Shown piece after piece: positions 11,945 to 24,904 of a stretch of 64,000 bases of DNA; the first letter of the stretch is position 1; the number at the start of each line of letters is the position of its first letter. The notes below the pieces were generated by a model. That model had not been told where the DNA came from, ran no database searches, and saw nothing but the letters and a program-made list of their open reading frames with translations. The stretch comes from Gnetum montanum (Eukaryota; Streptophyta; Gnetopsida; Gnetales; Gnetaceae). The translations under genes and the position numbers were made by a program. Where the stretch lies: positions 190,592-254,591 of the forward strand of contig MNCI01021441.1 of NCBI GenBank assembly GCA_015680685.1, read 5' to 3'.

Positions 11945-12290
11945 TTTAGCTGCTGATGTTTTCGATCGCTACAACAAGAAATGTCATGATCTTAGAATAT
12001 GAAAACTAAAATTCCAACTAGGAGATAAGGCTATATATTGGAATCTCACATATGTACGTTAGAAACCAAATTCAAAATGTTGTGGGAGGGACCTCATATA
12101 ATTGATGAAACCTTTCCTTCTAGGACCATGATCATATACAAACTTGAGTGTCAAAACAAAAAGTAGTTGGTCAACATCCAACAAATAAAGCCTTTTCACA
12201 AGCCAAAGCAAGCCAGTGCAACAAATACCTTAATGGATGGGCAGCCATGCTTAATTTTTTGGATTTCCCCCTTCTAATTCAGTTGTGGGG
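11945..12290 (+). pseudogene. Integrase C-terminal fragment, family F
   Basis: It is collinear with 46495-46800, the end of the F pol. Shared protein pieces include CHDLRI, the LWEGPH-like GRDLI, and KPF. Everything upstream in pol is missing, so this copy was cut at its left side, where element C now lies. It continues into the same spacer as the better F copy, beginning with a GTGGGGGAGATG purine-rich block (12285-12297). Confidence 0.7.
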
Positions 12291-14033
12291 GAGATGGTCA
12301 TCCATGCTAACCATATAAATGGCTCCTTAGTTTTTCTATTTTTTGTTTTATACATTTTTCTCTTTGCAATTTTTTTATTTTACACCTATTTGATTTTAAA
12401 TCTTTTTCCTATTTTACACCATTTTTTTACACCATCATTAGTACAGTTAAATATTTTTTGAATATTTAACACTTTCTTATATATTTTACTTTACTTTATT
12501 TTTAGTATGATTTTCTAATTTTTGCTAATAAACATGCTTTGTTTTAATAGGACATAGTGGTGTTATAGTTATTACTAATCATGGTTTGTGCTTAATGTTT
12601 TGTTTGCTAATGTCTGGTTTCTATTTCTAAATTTTTGTATAAATGGTTAAGTCATGGTTTCTTTTTCATGGAACAAGCAGTGAGATAATGACATTCACCC
12701 ATTCACAAACTCTATAGTTTTCCTTATTTTTGAAGTTTGAGGTTATTTTCATTAAATAAACTTTTAATAAATTTTTGACCTTGGTAGTTTCCAAAATTGG
12801 GAAGGATTCAAAGGCTTGCACAAGGTGTGACATCAAGGGTACTCAATACTCTTTGTACTTTTCTACTTGCTCAGGTGCATGAGTGTTTTCATAGACTTCT
12901 TACCATTCCATGTTGACCAATAATAGGAAGTTAAATAAAGTCTTTGCATGGTATGGTTCCCATCAAAAAAGAAAAAGAAAAGAAAANNNNNNNNNNNNNN
13001 NNNNNNNNNNNNNNNNNNNNNNNNNNNNNNNNNNNNNNNNNNNNNNNNNNNNNNNNNNNNNNNNNNNNNNNNNNNNNNNNNNNNNNNNNNNNNNNNNNNN
13101 NNNNNNNNNNNNNNNNNNNNNNNNNNNNNNNNNNNNNNNNNNNNNNNNNNNNNNNNNNNNNNNNNNNNNNNNNNNNNNNNNNNNNNNNNNNNNNNNNNNN
13201 NNNNNNNNNNNNNNNNNNNNNNNNNNNNNNNNNNNNNNNNNNNNNNNNNNNNNNNNNNNNNNNNNNNNNNNNNNNNNNNNNNNNNNNNNNNNNNNNNNNN
13301 NNNNNNNNNNNNNNNNNNNNNNNNNNNCCATCTTTTGCATCAAGCCATGTTCTTCTTTACATATTTTATTATATACACACATTCTCCATCAACTTTTTGA
13401 ATTTTTAAGCTTTCAAAGATCCTCTTCAATGATTTCATCATATTCTTGGCTTTTCTAGCACTCCATGGACTCCAAATTCATTTAAGAATTCCTTGTATTT
13501 TTCAAGATATTCAAGTTTGAAAATTTAATCTATGAGGCCCTATATACTTAGCCCCATCAATATAGCATAAAAATAGTATATATATGCATGACCCCCCTTT
13601 CAAATTTTCACATTTTCTCATAAATGCTAAGGAAGTTTTTCAAATTTTCAAAGCCCAAAACCTTCCAAAGCCCATAACTTCCTAACAATTTATCCAAATC
13701 ACTTTGTTCTTCAACCTTGTAGCTACCAAAGGTAAGCTCTTAGTCGTGGGGGCCACAAATGTGCCATTTTTGATATAAAATTTTTTGCCATTTTTCTAAC
13801 TCCCATAAAGGTTTAACTCAGAAATCAACATTTAAACACCAAATTATAGAGTTAAATTCTTCCAACGAGCTCTAGTCATACTTATAATGAAAATTAATTA
13901 ATAAAATAATAATTAATATCAGTCTACTATGGCCCAACCTTAGCTAAGTATAACTAACTGATGAAATAAAGCATTCAAAATATTCCAAGTTACGCATTGT
14001 ATCTACTAATCCATAAATGTGTTGTTACCACAA
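12291..14033 (+). other. Spacer between pol and extra ORF in F, with N gap
   Basis: Non-coding and AT-rich, it is collinear with 46800-48939 in the other F copy. Matching blocks include GCTTAATGTTTTG, AATTGGGAAGGATTCAAAGG and TAAATAAAGTCTTTGCATGG before the gap, and AACCTTCCAAAGCCCATAACTTCC after it. Bases 12987-13327 are unknown (341 N). The gap begins in a purine run of GAAAAAGAAAAG type. Open frames that run through the N stretch are meaningless. Confidence 0.7.
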
Positions 14034-16975
14034 ATGGCACCGAAAGGGAAGCACACACAAGAAGGAGGGCCATCTCAACAAAGGAAGAAATGACCAAGAA
14101 TGGGAAGGGGCCAAATAAGCCCAAGAATAACCACTTGCAACCCATGCCATAGGTCTTCTTAGAGGAAGAGGCTGAGGTGGAATCTATTCATCAAATTCCA
14201 AAACTAGTAGCAATAACTAAACATTCCCACTAGGATGAGGCACTAGCTTAGTAAGTAAATCTTGAGGTGATCTTAACAAAAGCTTTCCTAAATTAAATGA
14301 AATTAAGAGAGGTCCAAAAAATAGTGCTCCAAGAGTTAAAATTTGGCCCTTTCTTAGAGTAAGCATCAAAAGAAGTATAGGACCAATTGAAGGCCTCTCC
14401 CATGTGGCCAATCATCACTTCCACTAGGGAGTGGTACATGGAGAGACATTCTTATTCTAGAATAATAGGCAGGCTAGTTTAATAGTCAAAATCAAGGACA
14501 TCTCAGTGTTCTACTTGGTGTAGGTTATTGCTAAAGTGCTTGGGTTGCCAAAAATAGGGATGAATCTTGTTAAGATTCCAATGTAGGAAGACCCTAGCAT
14601 TAAGAAGGAATTGGTGCAATGGTTCAATGGTGTCAATCACAAGGAGTTTGGTGCACTCACACTAGTAGAATGGATCCACTATAAGATTGTGACATTCCAC
14701 CTAAATCCCATAGTGAGGCCAAGCAAAATCGCCACCTTTTCTACTTGTGCATGCACTAATCTGAGTGGGAGATTCCTTATCAAGCTTCCATAGCTAATCT
14801 ATCTAAAGATGAAGAAGTGATTTAAAGAAAATGAACATGGAAGGAAGACATTCCCCTTTCCATGCCTCATCATAAAACTTTGTCGAAGGGGAGGAATATT
14901 TTGTTATACAAATGATGCTATTAAGCATGCTTTGACTATTAATTGGGTGGAGATGATAAAAGATAAGATGGCTACAATGACCATTCAAGAAGGGGAGTAG
15001 CAACTACCACCTCCACCTACCACTTAAACAACTATGCTAGAGATCATTGCAATATCCTAATGGTTGCACAAATACCGAGAATGGCTCTTGAGCAAGCAAA
15101 AGAAATGAGCAAGCATGAGTGGAGAGGAATCATTTATGTATTGACCAAAGATGAGTTAAGTAAATGAGGTGGCCCAAACATTTAGCTTTATGGGTAAAGG
15201 TGGATTTATTTTCTTAGCCAAAAGAACATAGTTTTCCATGAGGTCAAATACTAGCATTAGAAAGATCATAGTATCTCTTGTGGAATAGTATCCATTCCCA
15301 AAAATTTTTAAGAATGATGCAACCTTCTTAATGTGCTTAGAGGAAGGTGATGGGGAAATAGTATTGGTGATGTAGCACCAAGGGCAGGAGACAATAGTAG
15401 AGGTGGTTGCTGATAAGATTTTTGAAATACTCAATGCACCTATGATGTTTGTACTAGATGTCACTACACTCAAAGATGTGTAGATGTCCATAGGGACCAT
15501 AAGCGGTAGACTAAGTGCAGTATAGCATGAAGAACTATTGGACCAATTGGTGGGAACTAGGTAATTACTTTCAGATGTCTTTGATCTTTCAAATAGTATC
15601 ATTGCAACCTAGTCGTATCTATTATAGGGAAGGGGAAAAACATCATCTTGGAAGGGCAACTAAAAATGGCCAAGGAGCTGAACAAATGCTTGGCTATTGA
15701 AGTTGCTAAATTAAGAGCCCAAATTGCCAACCTTGCATTTCTCAACCTGGCATTGACAAGAGATTAAGCTATTGAATAGTTTCATACTAGATTGAAAGGG
15801 GTTGATGGTACAATGAAGGCGATGGTGTTCTACTGATCCTTGCTAGAGGCTACACAACACAAAATTTAGAAGGCCTTAGATCTGACCTACTAGGAAAATG
15901 TGTAATTGACCATAAAGAACCATTTTCCATGAAATGTTAATGAGCATAAAAAATAGTTCATCGACTTTATCCATCAACAACAGGAGCAACTAGCCAAAGT
16001 GGACACAGAGCTAAGGAGATTAGTAGCTGAAAATAGAAACTTCTCCATGGAGGAGATCTGTGCCCTTTACTAGAAGACTACAATAGAGGTAGCCACCTGG
16101 AAATTAGAGGCTCTTAAATTTAACAGAGTTAAGGATCATTACAGAGATTAGGTTGATCTAGAAAAAGAAGTTAATAAACATCACACCCAATTGGGAAAGG
16201 TAAAAGTAAATGAAACCCTTCCAGAAACTCCATCAAGGAAGAGAATTATGATAGCCTATCATTGATGGGATAGATCCCTACAATAAAGCAAAAATCTGCA
16301 TGAAGGAGTTGTAGATTGAGGAGATGATAGAATACATGAAGTTGGCCAATCTTCAATATGCAAATCTAGCTATGTTGATTACTAGATGGTTGGGGTTAGA
16401 GCTGGAGAAGCAAGTGGCTAGCTCATACTTATTGTACGAGGCCAAGTTCAAGCACCACAAGGACACCAAGCAAAAGCTTATAGTGGTAAATGTGAAACTT
16501 GAGATTCTCAAGGGCAAATACACTAATTAGAGATCTACTATTGAGAACTTGGCCAAAAGGATGAATGACTACCAATAGCTACAAAGCATAGTTAGGGCAT
16601 TTGATGTCAAACGCAAAAAATTCACTACCTGGCTTGTCAATGCTAAGGAGTTATTCCTAGTAATGCCATGTCTGTGAGATATCCCCATTCTAGCCCACAT
16701 TGGTAATGCTACGTGGACTATGAATGATCCTTGGAGTAGGGAGGAGAAGATGAAAGTATTATTGGATGCTTTTTGCCTTCCACCAAAGGTTGTAGTCATA
16801 GTAGGATAACCACCACTACCTCAGCCATTGCATGTGCCCAAAGCTAGTGAAGGTCCTTCAAAACCTTAAGGACCTCCATTGCCTAGGACTATCTAATCTT
16901 CTCAACCACCTTCATTCCATCATAGGATGTGTTGTTCAATTTTGAGTAGTCATGTCATCGTGTTCAATTTTGTGT
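14034..16975 (+). pseudogene. Athila-type extra ORF after pol, copy 1
   Basis: The start MAPKGKHTQE (ATG 14034-14036) is chosen because copy 2 starts at the equivalent ATG (48940). The product resembles the plant-specific domain found in the extra ORF of Athila-type elements: a KIVTFHLNPIVRPSK block and FLIKLP (about 14680-14790). It is followed by a long predicted coiled coil (about 15650-16650) with heptad-rich stretches such as QQEQLAKVDTELRRL, and a Pro-rich tail. There are many TAG codons and several frameshifts, so it is inactive. No signal peptide or convincing membrane segment is visible, so a true envelope function is unsupported. The coiled coil suggests oligomerisation. It is followed by a polypurine-like tract and the LTR. 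Confidence 0.65.
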
Positions 16976-17120
16976 CATGAACACTACAATTTTTGTAATG
17001 TGTTAATTTGTACACTTGAGCACTCAATTTTATCAAGTCAATTTTTTATTTTAAGAGTTAGTCAATAATCCCATATCTTCTCAATTTTTTAAAAGAACTT
17101 GAGGATGAGTTTTCATTCAG

Positions 17121-17131
17121 TCATGTGGGTA
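17121..17131 (+). promoter_or_regulatory. Polypurine-like tract before F 3' LTR
   Basis: TCATGTGGGTA lies immediately 5' of the LTR start TGATGA. The equivalent in the other copy is AGTTGTGGGGGCA (52031-52043). Confidence 0.5.
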
Positions 17132-18052
17132 TGATGAATTGTCATTGTGTTGCATTGATGGGCCTCCATTAACATGGCCTCGTTGATGGGACCCCATCAA
17201 TGTGGCTCCATCTATGTGGTCTTGCCTTGTTGATTGGGCCACATCAACGTAGTGTTTGTTGTGTCTATGGGGCCCTGTTGATGTAGCTCGAGAATAAAAA
17301 CTATAAAGACATCCTCACTAGCCATGTTTATTGAGGTCATGCAATAATTGTAATAGAGCTCTTGTAGTTTTTCCATTTGAGAGTTAGAATATTTCTTGAG
17401 TGCTTGCAGTAGGAGTTAGAAAGTGTATGGATCTTTATTCGAGCATTATTGTACCTAAATACACTAGTGTGAATGGTAATAAAGACGAGCCTTTTGATCA
17501 AACCTTGTAGCACTTGGATTAGATTAATAATTTATTTATGCATTTATTATTTTCATTAATTATGCAATTAATTAAGCTAAGTTTGACTTCAAGTGATCAG
17601 TTAATTAATTAAGCAAAATAGATTAAACACATAAGTACAATTGATTTGAACGTAAACATGTATTCACTTGGTAATCTTAGCAACATTATAGTTTGGTTCG
17701 CCTAGTAGTGTAGCGCTTGGTAACCCCAGTAGTGGATATGTGGGTTTAGGATGTGTATGGAAAGTGGAACCAGATGCTTATGCTAAGATTGGTTAGAGAT
17801 TAGTTAATTAGTTAAATTAAATTATTTATTAAATTACTTCATTTCTCTATTCTAAAGCACCAGGAACATAAAACATAAAATAATAAAAATCATATGCCTC
17901 AATTACACTTAACCATGCCTTTATGCCTCACAAGTGTAATTTAGAAGACTAGTGTGCTAGAAGACATAGAGTCCATAGAATTCAACCAGATCATGCATGA
18001 ACGCTTCATGATTTGTATGGTTATGCATAGGGGTATCCTTTACTACTCATCA
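17132..18052 (+). mobile_element. LTR of family F (921 bp)
   Basis: It starts TGATGAATTG and ends TACTCATCA, a TG...CA LTR with inverted ends TGATGA/TCATCA. It aligns with 52044-52954 along its length and with 1-746. Near the 5' end are palindromes such as TTGATGGG..CCCATCAA (17183-17200). ACTATAAAG at about 17301 may be the TATA box and AATAAAG at 17478-17484 the polyadenylation signal. The left neighbour is the F extra ORF and tract, so it acts as a 3' LTR. The right neighbour is the minus-strand pseudogene copy 2. The 5 bases on each side do not form a target duplication. Confidence 0.85.
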
Positions 18053-18059
18053 CTTGCAT

Positions 18060-18862
18060 TTACCTTTCTTCTTCTTTCTCAGTGTCATTTGTGTAGAAGT
18101 CCTAGCTGTGAAGATCTAATCCTGAATGGTCTTGGAGCCCACCCACTAGTTATGTACCATCTTGTTGACCACACAATTCTTGTAGATAGGGTTGAAATCT
18201 TTAGTGTATTTAACAAAAATCCCTCTTAACTATTCATACAAGAAAGTTTAGATCTTGGGACCCTTGGTAAATACATCTAAGGTGGTTTGAGCCATCATGA
18301 AGGTTTGATCATTGATCCTATACCTACAAGAAGTTCATAATACCAACAAGTTAGAAAAGATAACTTAGCTAACAAAGCCAAAAATATCAAAACACTATGA
18401 TAACCATACTTACCCCTATAGATGGTATACGGTGTTGGGTGGGTTTTGAAATAACATATGGACTCTCTACATCACCATTAAAGTATTGTCAGCATTATAT
18501 TGATGGTACTCTGGCATAGTCCAGATCTCTACAAGGTATTGTATGCTGATGAGGTCTATTGCTTCCCCTATTGCATAAGGAAATAGATCGTTAGTTATGA
18601 ACCTGGCGATCAAACTATATTCCTAAGGCTTCAATGTCTCCACTATGACCCTAGCCATGTCCACAGACAAGTGTGACCATAACATCATCCTAAAGTTCTA
18701 CAGGATGTAGGCAAGGAATTCCCTTGCCCCTAGTTGATGCCATAAAGAGCCCCTCTCTAAGGACATATTAGGCAAATGGTTTTTTGCCTTAGGGTGGCTG
18801 ATGCAACATAGTATGCTCACTAGCTCAACCAAGAAAAGTATGAGTTTCAACATGGCCTTGCA
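18060..18862 (-). pseudogene. Multi-exon pseudogene of unknown function, copy 2
   Basis: It is homologous to copy 1 on the same strand. The first block (about 18862 to 18425) has VELVSILCCI, LGAREFLAYIL, HLSVDMARVIVETLKP and LFQNPPNTVYH, ending at GGGGTAAGTATG, a splice donor at the same place as in copy 1. After a candidate acceptor (CTTCTTGTAG, about 18330) the next block has TTLDVF. The roughly 1.1 kb that encodes the C-terminal half in copy 1 is absent, and the remnant abuts the F LTR. There is no recognised family. Confidence 0.5.
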
Positions 18863-20400
18863 TGGGGAAACAAAACTATTAGAACCACATATGATTTCTT
18901 GACAAATTTGCAAAACATCATAGTTAGGGGAAAATTTGCCCTTGTAAAAAAATATAAGGTATTTATTCAAATTTTTTCAAGAGTTCAGTAGTATCATTAC
19001 AACCCTTATAGCCTTCACATGTTGTAATAGAAAAATGATACCTTAGTTTAAAACTATATTGACAAAAATTAGCCTTAAAACCTAGAAGCTTACTAAAAAT
19101 AGTAAAATATTTTTTATTTTTTATTTCAAACCAACCTTGAAGAATAGTTATATTTACACATCCCTAGGGGCATGGGACGTTGACAACAAAAATTTCTAAG
19201 CATGTCCACGTTACAACCAATAAAAACTTCTATGTGCATGAATGTACAAGAAAATTCATAAAAAATTAACCATAGCTCCAAAGTTGATAATCTACCATTG
19301 TTGGAATTTGAAATCATGAGCTACATAGAAATTACTAAAAATTCTTAAAATTATAATAAAAATTGATAGAGAAATAGAGCCAACCTAGTAGTAACTTGAC
19401 CATCAATGAAAAAGCCCTAAATCTCACAGCCATAGTAAAAAACTCTTTAAAAATACGTTTTGACTCCAATTTTAGTGATTCCACCACAAAAAGAATCTTG
19501 AAATCTTGAAATTTTCAACCATAACCAACATAGCCAAAAAATTACAGCTAGTTTAGCTATAAACATAAAGAAAATAAGTAGTAACCTAGCCATCACCCAA
19601 AAACCCCTTTTTTTCCATGAGTTTAACAAAAAATTTGTCAAAAATTCATTTTAAATTGAAACAAAGTGATTCCACCTTTTTTGGAAAGATTAAGCCAAGA
19701 TATATATAGAAATAACTAAAAAATTGCCAAAACCCCTATCATTTCTTTGGAAAAAATTCATAGATTTACATAAAATATAAAGAAAAATAGCACTAAAATC
19801 CAACTACACAACCTAACTAAAATAGCCATAACTTCGTTATTACAAATCCAAATAATAGGAAACGATAGTCAATGGAAAGCCTAAACATAGCACTAAAAGA
19901 CCATAATTTTAGATTACAACAATTTTTATTTGTTTTTGTAATAAAAAATTCATAACTTTGCTTGCTTTTTCATACAAAACATTAGAAAACACATAAAATT
20001 CACAAAACTAATTTAATTTAGTGGTAAATTAAAGCCAAAACCAAAACCACCATTCAACCTGAAATCCACATAAACACCATCAAAATAAGGGATGGTATTT
20101 TGTCAAAATTGAATTTTGATGAATATTAAGGCCCAGATCTGACAAAAATGACTCCATCCTTAAATTGATGGAAAAAGCACAAAAACAACAAACCTAATTT
20201 TATAAATCGAATCTACTAAGGCCTAAACAACAAAATAACCTTAGATCTATGTAGAAATGGGTAGAATATAAGGTGGGATTTTGTTATAATTGCATTCCAC
20301 TCACTCCCTTAGTGTAGATTTGACAAAAATGATCCATATCCTTGGTTGGGAAGCACCAAAATGACTAGGATACTCAAGAAAAGTAGAAAGAATTGGCCTA
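18863..20400. other. AT-rich non-coding DNA
   Basis: I see only A-rich, intron-like sequence with short recurring phrases (AAATTCATA, CCATAGC, AACCTAG). No protein or RNA gene could be supported on either strand. Confidence 0.5.
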
Positions 20401-21699
20401 CCTTGGAGTGACCATTGATCATGCTTGAATGAAGGCTAGCCTAGGAAGCTTGGAGATGTTTCATGCATCATCATTTATCTTTTAGATCCTTGGGTTTTTA
20501 CTCTTTCCTTCATGCTGCTTCATCTTATTCCATCAACGTTGAAGAAACTTGAAATTTGGAAGGGATGAAGCCTCTATGCTAGCTAGGAGGAAATTTTGGT
20601 GCTTGTACACTAAAGAATGAATAAAATTTATAGTAAAAAACACCTACTAAAACTCCTCTTTAATGAGTTGTGTGTGTGTTTGAAGCAAAACCAACCATAA
20701 AAATCAAAATCAAAACCTAAATGCCTACTCTCATGCTCCTGTTGCCAATTTTGTGTACTAGAACTCAAAGTGCATTAAAGTGCAAGGAGGGAAAAGTCTT
20801 CTCTATGCTAGGAATGATGGAAGATAATTGCAATTTTTAAAAACTTTGATTTTTTGGAAGTGGGCCCAACCATACGTCTTCAATGCAAGGTGTTCCATGC
20901 TTGGAAACTCCATCAACATTGGGGTTTTTACCCCTTAGAACACCCAAAATCATGTTTAAACCTTAACCTCCATGCATCCATGTTCGGTAGCATGGATGCA
21001 TGCCTCCCACCTAAAACCCTAAAACACTAACTCCCTTGCCATTTTTGGTAGATATGACCTACCTCATATAACCCCATGCTCTGAAAGGGGGCTAGATCCT
21101 GTTAAAACTTAACATTTTGGACTTCCATAATGGGGCAACATTGCCTAGCATGGAGTAAGGGGGGTAACCCCTAATTCCCATCCAGCCCAATTCTAACCCT
21201 TGAGGTGGGCCCACATGATTAGAACCCCTCTAGTCACCCCCAACGGCCCCAAAACCTCATCAAATCTAGTCAAAAGTGCTTGAAACCCTAGAATTTGGTG
21301 GGTCCATGCTGGGGGAAGCCTCTTCCATGCTAGGTAGCATTGATCTAATGTTGACGGATGTGGGGATGACCAAAACTACTAAAATTTACTACCTACTAGC
21401 CAATTTTTCAAACCTAATACTCCTTGACAACCTCCAGTAGTCTAAGTTCACCTTAAGACAAGTTAATTTTGCATCCATGACCTTCTCCATGCCAATGAAT
21501 CCTCCTTCCATGCTGCCTAGCATGGAGTTGGTGTGGAAGCCTAGGGGTTACGCAATTAAACCTAGTTTATAACCAAAAATAGCCTAATGAACTAACCTTA
21601 TGACCTCTAGACCCTGCCAGAACCTTCCTGAGCCTCCAAGTATCTAAAAATTAATCAAAAATGGCACAAAACTATCATCACCTTCTCATCAATTAGAGA
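20401..21699. other. Non-coding DNA with CATGCT/AGCATG stems
   Basis: Repeated short inverted words occur, such as CCATGCT..AGCATGG near 20970-20995, 21310-21335 and 21510-21530. The last is TCCATGCTGCCTAGCATGGA, an 8-base stem (TCCATGCT/AGCATGGA) with a 4-base loop. The style resembles the LTR stem arrays of elements B and C with a different stem. It could be an LTR fragment of a further family; no ends were found. Confidence 0.35.
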
Positions 21700-23960
21700 T
21701 CTAGTGCTTCAAGTATGAAGAATGTGGATATTAGTGGTGTAAATGTCTACCTCATAAGATAGCCAAGGAAAATGATGTACAAACCATGGAGGTGGAGGAG
21801 ACAACAAGCCAAGCCCTTCAGAGAGGTAATTCTAATGCTTCTAAGATTGACAAAGTTTCTAAATTAAATTTTTATGCATTAATGAAAAATGTCAATTGAG
21901 GAAACCATCATGATAGCAAATTGTTATTTTATATTAAGGCTAGATCTTTGCTTACTATAGAATGGATTCATATTTTGATTAATGAGAAAGCCTAAGAAAA
22001 TGTTATTTCTTCTAGAGAAGTTACTAGATTGGGTGTGGTAACTAATCCTCATCCTAGACCTTATAAAGTGCATTAGTTGTCTAGAGATATTTCTCAAGAA
22101 GTAAGGGGAAAATGTAATTTGAAATTAAAAGTTATGAGTTTTCAAGATGATGAATTGTGATGTGCCTCTAATAGATTGTGTTGATGTAATTCTTCATAGA
22201 CCTTGGAATTTTGAAAATGATGCTTTGATGGAGCAAAAAATGTATGAAGTGTAGCTAGATTCAACATAATCCTTGAGTTGATTCCCATGATAGTTGAACA
22301 AGAGAGGTAGCAAATATCACATAATGCTTTCTTAATCCTTCTAGGAGAAAGGAAATAAATTAAGAAATTTGATGATGCTAATTTTTTTTTTTGTTGTTAT
22401 GTCAATAGTTACTTCTATCCATGATGATGTGTAGGTTCAACTTCCTATAGGTGTGCTAGGATTGAAGGAGAAATTTTTCAAGGTGTTCAAGGGGGAATTG
22501 GATGAATTACCACCAATGAGGAATGTATAGCATTAGATTGATTTCATTCTTAATGTTATAAATCAAACAAGAGAGATTATTATATGGAACCAAATCAATT
22601 TTTAAAATTGCAAAGAAAAGTAGAGAAGTTACATGCATTTTACCTTGTGTAGTTCTAGTAGTGCTTGTGCCAAAGGAGAAGGAAAAAAGTAGGCAAGCTA
22701 ATGTGATGGCTGATGTAGCAATACTTGTACCCAAGGAGAAACACAAAAGTGGAAAAATCAATGTGGTGGCTGATGCAATGCCTAGAATGCATATGATAGA
22801 TTTTATCATATCATATGAAAAAGGTATGAATTATTTTGCTGATTTTTATGAACCTAATGTAGAATCCTTTGAAGAGGACAAAATCCTATGTAGAATCTTC
22901 AAGCTTCAAGCTTTGATGAGATTAGAAAACCATATGTTAAAGATCAAGTTGAACCTAAGATAAATAGAAGAAGTCATGAAGAGGTAAGTAAATTTAACCT
23001 TTACCTTGTAGATGATACTAATGTCACTTATGATGAAGGTAGTATTTTAGATGCTAGTTATTCACTTTAGCTTAGTAGTGGTTTGTTCAATTGTAATGAT
23101 AAGAATCATGATCATTTTGGTGATAGTGATGAAATCAATTATCTTGTCTATGAAATGGATGAATAGTATGAAGATATTCTACATTGTAATTTTGATGATG
23201 AAGGAAGGAAGAGTGAGAGTCTTCCAAACATCATTAAGAAGAATGTTGAGTTTTATTATAATACTATTTTTCATATTGCCATTGAAAGAAGCCCATTTAA
23301 GGTGAACTATTAATTTTATCCAAAGGTGATGAATACCTTGAAGAGTTGTGATGGTAGATCTAAACTTAGTGTTGATTTTGTGCAAGAGATGAGAGATCTT
23401 TATGCACAAATAAAATCCAATCTTTAGAAGAAGGTTGAAGATAGTCCTCAAGAGTAATGAGATTAAACAAAAGCCAAATTTTTCTTTTGGTAACTTGGTT
23501 TGGATTCCCATGAAGAAGAAGAGATTTAGAGGGATTAACTTCTTCATGTTGAAAGCCAAGAAGATGAGACCTTTTAGAATTAAGTCCAAAATTAGTAATA
23601 ATACTTTTGAAATTGACTTACCCATGTTAGTATGATTTTTTATAGTTAATTTTTTTGATGTTATGAGCTATCATGGACTAGTTGATGAGGAGATCATACA
23701 AGTAAACATTGATGAGTTGAAGGGGCTATTGATTAGTCTAAGCCTTCAATGAAGAGGAAGGCAATTGTACCTAATCAATGGAAAGCTTCAAGCACTAAGG
23801 GAATAAAGAGTCAAGAGTATTTCATCCATTGGAAGATCAATACACTAATAATGTTGTATGAATGCATGAGATCAAACTTTATGAGTGGTAGCTCACTTCA
23901 ACCCCTATTTATTTGTTTACATGAGTTTACTTTTTTAATGGTGGGAAAGTTGGCGTAGGG
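21700..23960 (+). pseudogene. Chromovirus (Ty3/Gypsy) relic G, internally deleted
   Basis: Pieces occur in gag-pol order: a degenerate CCHC finger region (about 21715-21770), then the protease region with REVTRLGVVTNPHPRPYKVH (about 22015-22075) and VILHRPW (about 22185-22210). Next comes the end of RNase H with KHKSGKINVVADAM (about 22740-22780). The integrase C-terminal region has ERSPFKVNY and DFVQEMRDLHAQI (about 23283-23410). Last is a chromodomain-like tail with SQEYFIHWK (about 23810-23840). RT and the integrase core are missing between RNase H and the integrase end. Combining ...NVVADA.., SPF..NY and a terminal chromodomain is typical of plant chromoviruses, whose chromodomain guides integration to marked chromatin. 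Several frame changes make it dead. Confidence 0.7.
22661..22780 (+). repeat. 60-bp tandem duplication in RNase H tail of G
   Basis: Two adjacent 60-nt units encode LVPKEKEKSRQANVMADVA and LVPKEKHKSGKINVVADAM. It stays in frame. Only the second unit keeps the expected RNase H ending (GK.NVVADA). Confidence 0.8.
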
Positions 23961-24904
23961 ATACCTCTTCTGATTTCCTTTTCCTCTTTACAAAATGTGA
24001 TTTTTATATGTTTTGGTCTTTGTGAAGGTGTCTTGGAGGTCATGGAGATGTTTTACCTATGATCTAGGCTCTTAGAGGAGAGTTCTGAAAAATTTTGGAG
24101 ACCTTGTAGGTACATAATAGATTTTTTAACTAAGAAGATGTCATCTCATATGAGATGTCTTACTGGAAAATGAGAAGTCTCAAGATGTTGTGAGAAATCT
24201 CAAAAATTAATAAGATATATCAACTTAGATGTCCCAAGTTGAGCTAAGATATCTCAGCTATAGTGAAAACCTCTCAGCTAAGAAAAAGACATTCCACTAA
24301 AATTGTAGGATTAACAACGAAACATCCTTGGGAGGTTAGAGATAACCCAAATGAGCAAGGAAAATTTTGAAATTATTTGTTTGAATTTAGGAAATGGCTA
24401 GAAGAAAAAGGAAAAAGATAGAAATAGAGTGGGATCTTCAAGTTAAGCTTGAGGAACATTTTCTAGGTTTTTTTTGTCTTTCTTTGTTGATAAATATTGG
24501 TTTTGTTCCATACTTGTAGTAGTGAGAGATGTTATAAAAGATGTCTCGGTGAGAGATTTTGAGTTATTTAGAGCTTAGAAAGAGTGTGAGAGAGTGCATT
24601 GAGTGAGTGGATGTGTGGTTGTAACTCCAAGATTAATGTGTGATGTATTGGCCTATGTCTTCTTCATTTTTCTTGTTAGTCGAGATCTTAGTCCTGAGTT
24701 GTTGAAGAGATTTTCTATTGGTTGTATCTTGCATTGATAATAACCATTATCTAATTGTAGAGTCTCTTGCTCTTTAGCATCATTGAGTGTTACAAGTGTG
24801 CTTTGGATGTTTTTAAGTATTGTGGAATTTAGTTGTAATTTTCTCTTGAATTAATTAAAAATAGCTAGTTTTTCTTATTTTCTAGCATATTATTTATCTT
24901 TTCA
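23961..24904. other. Probable LTR-like non-coding DNA after G
   Basis: No coding is supported. 24120-24310 carries short inverted words around GAGATGTC/GACATCTC, such as ATCTCATATGAGAT, and CTCAGCTAAG repeats, again in the style of the other LTRs. TTATAAAAGATGTC at about 24532 could be a TATA box. LTR ends were not identified. Confidence 0.35.

Noticed and set aside
12910-13458. Long open frames across 12910-13458 on both strands
   Set aside because: They exist only because N bases cannot encode stops; the real flanks are non-coding spacer.
23179-23625. 148-codon minus-strand open frame, Leu/Ile-rich
   Set aside because: It is antisense to the chromovirus integrase end; composition reflects AT-rich complement.
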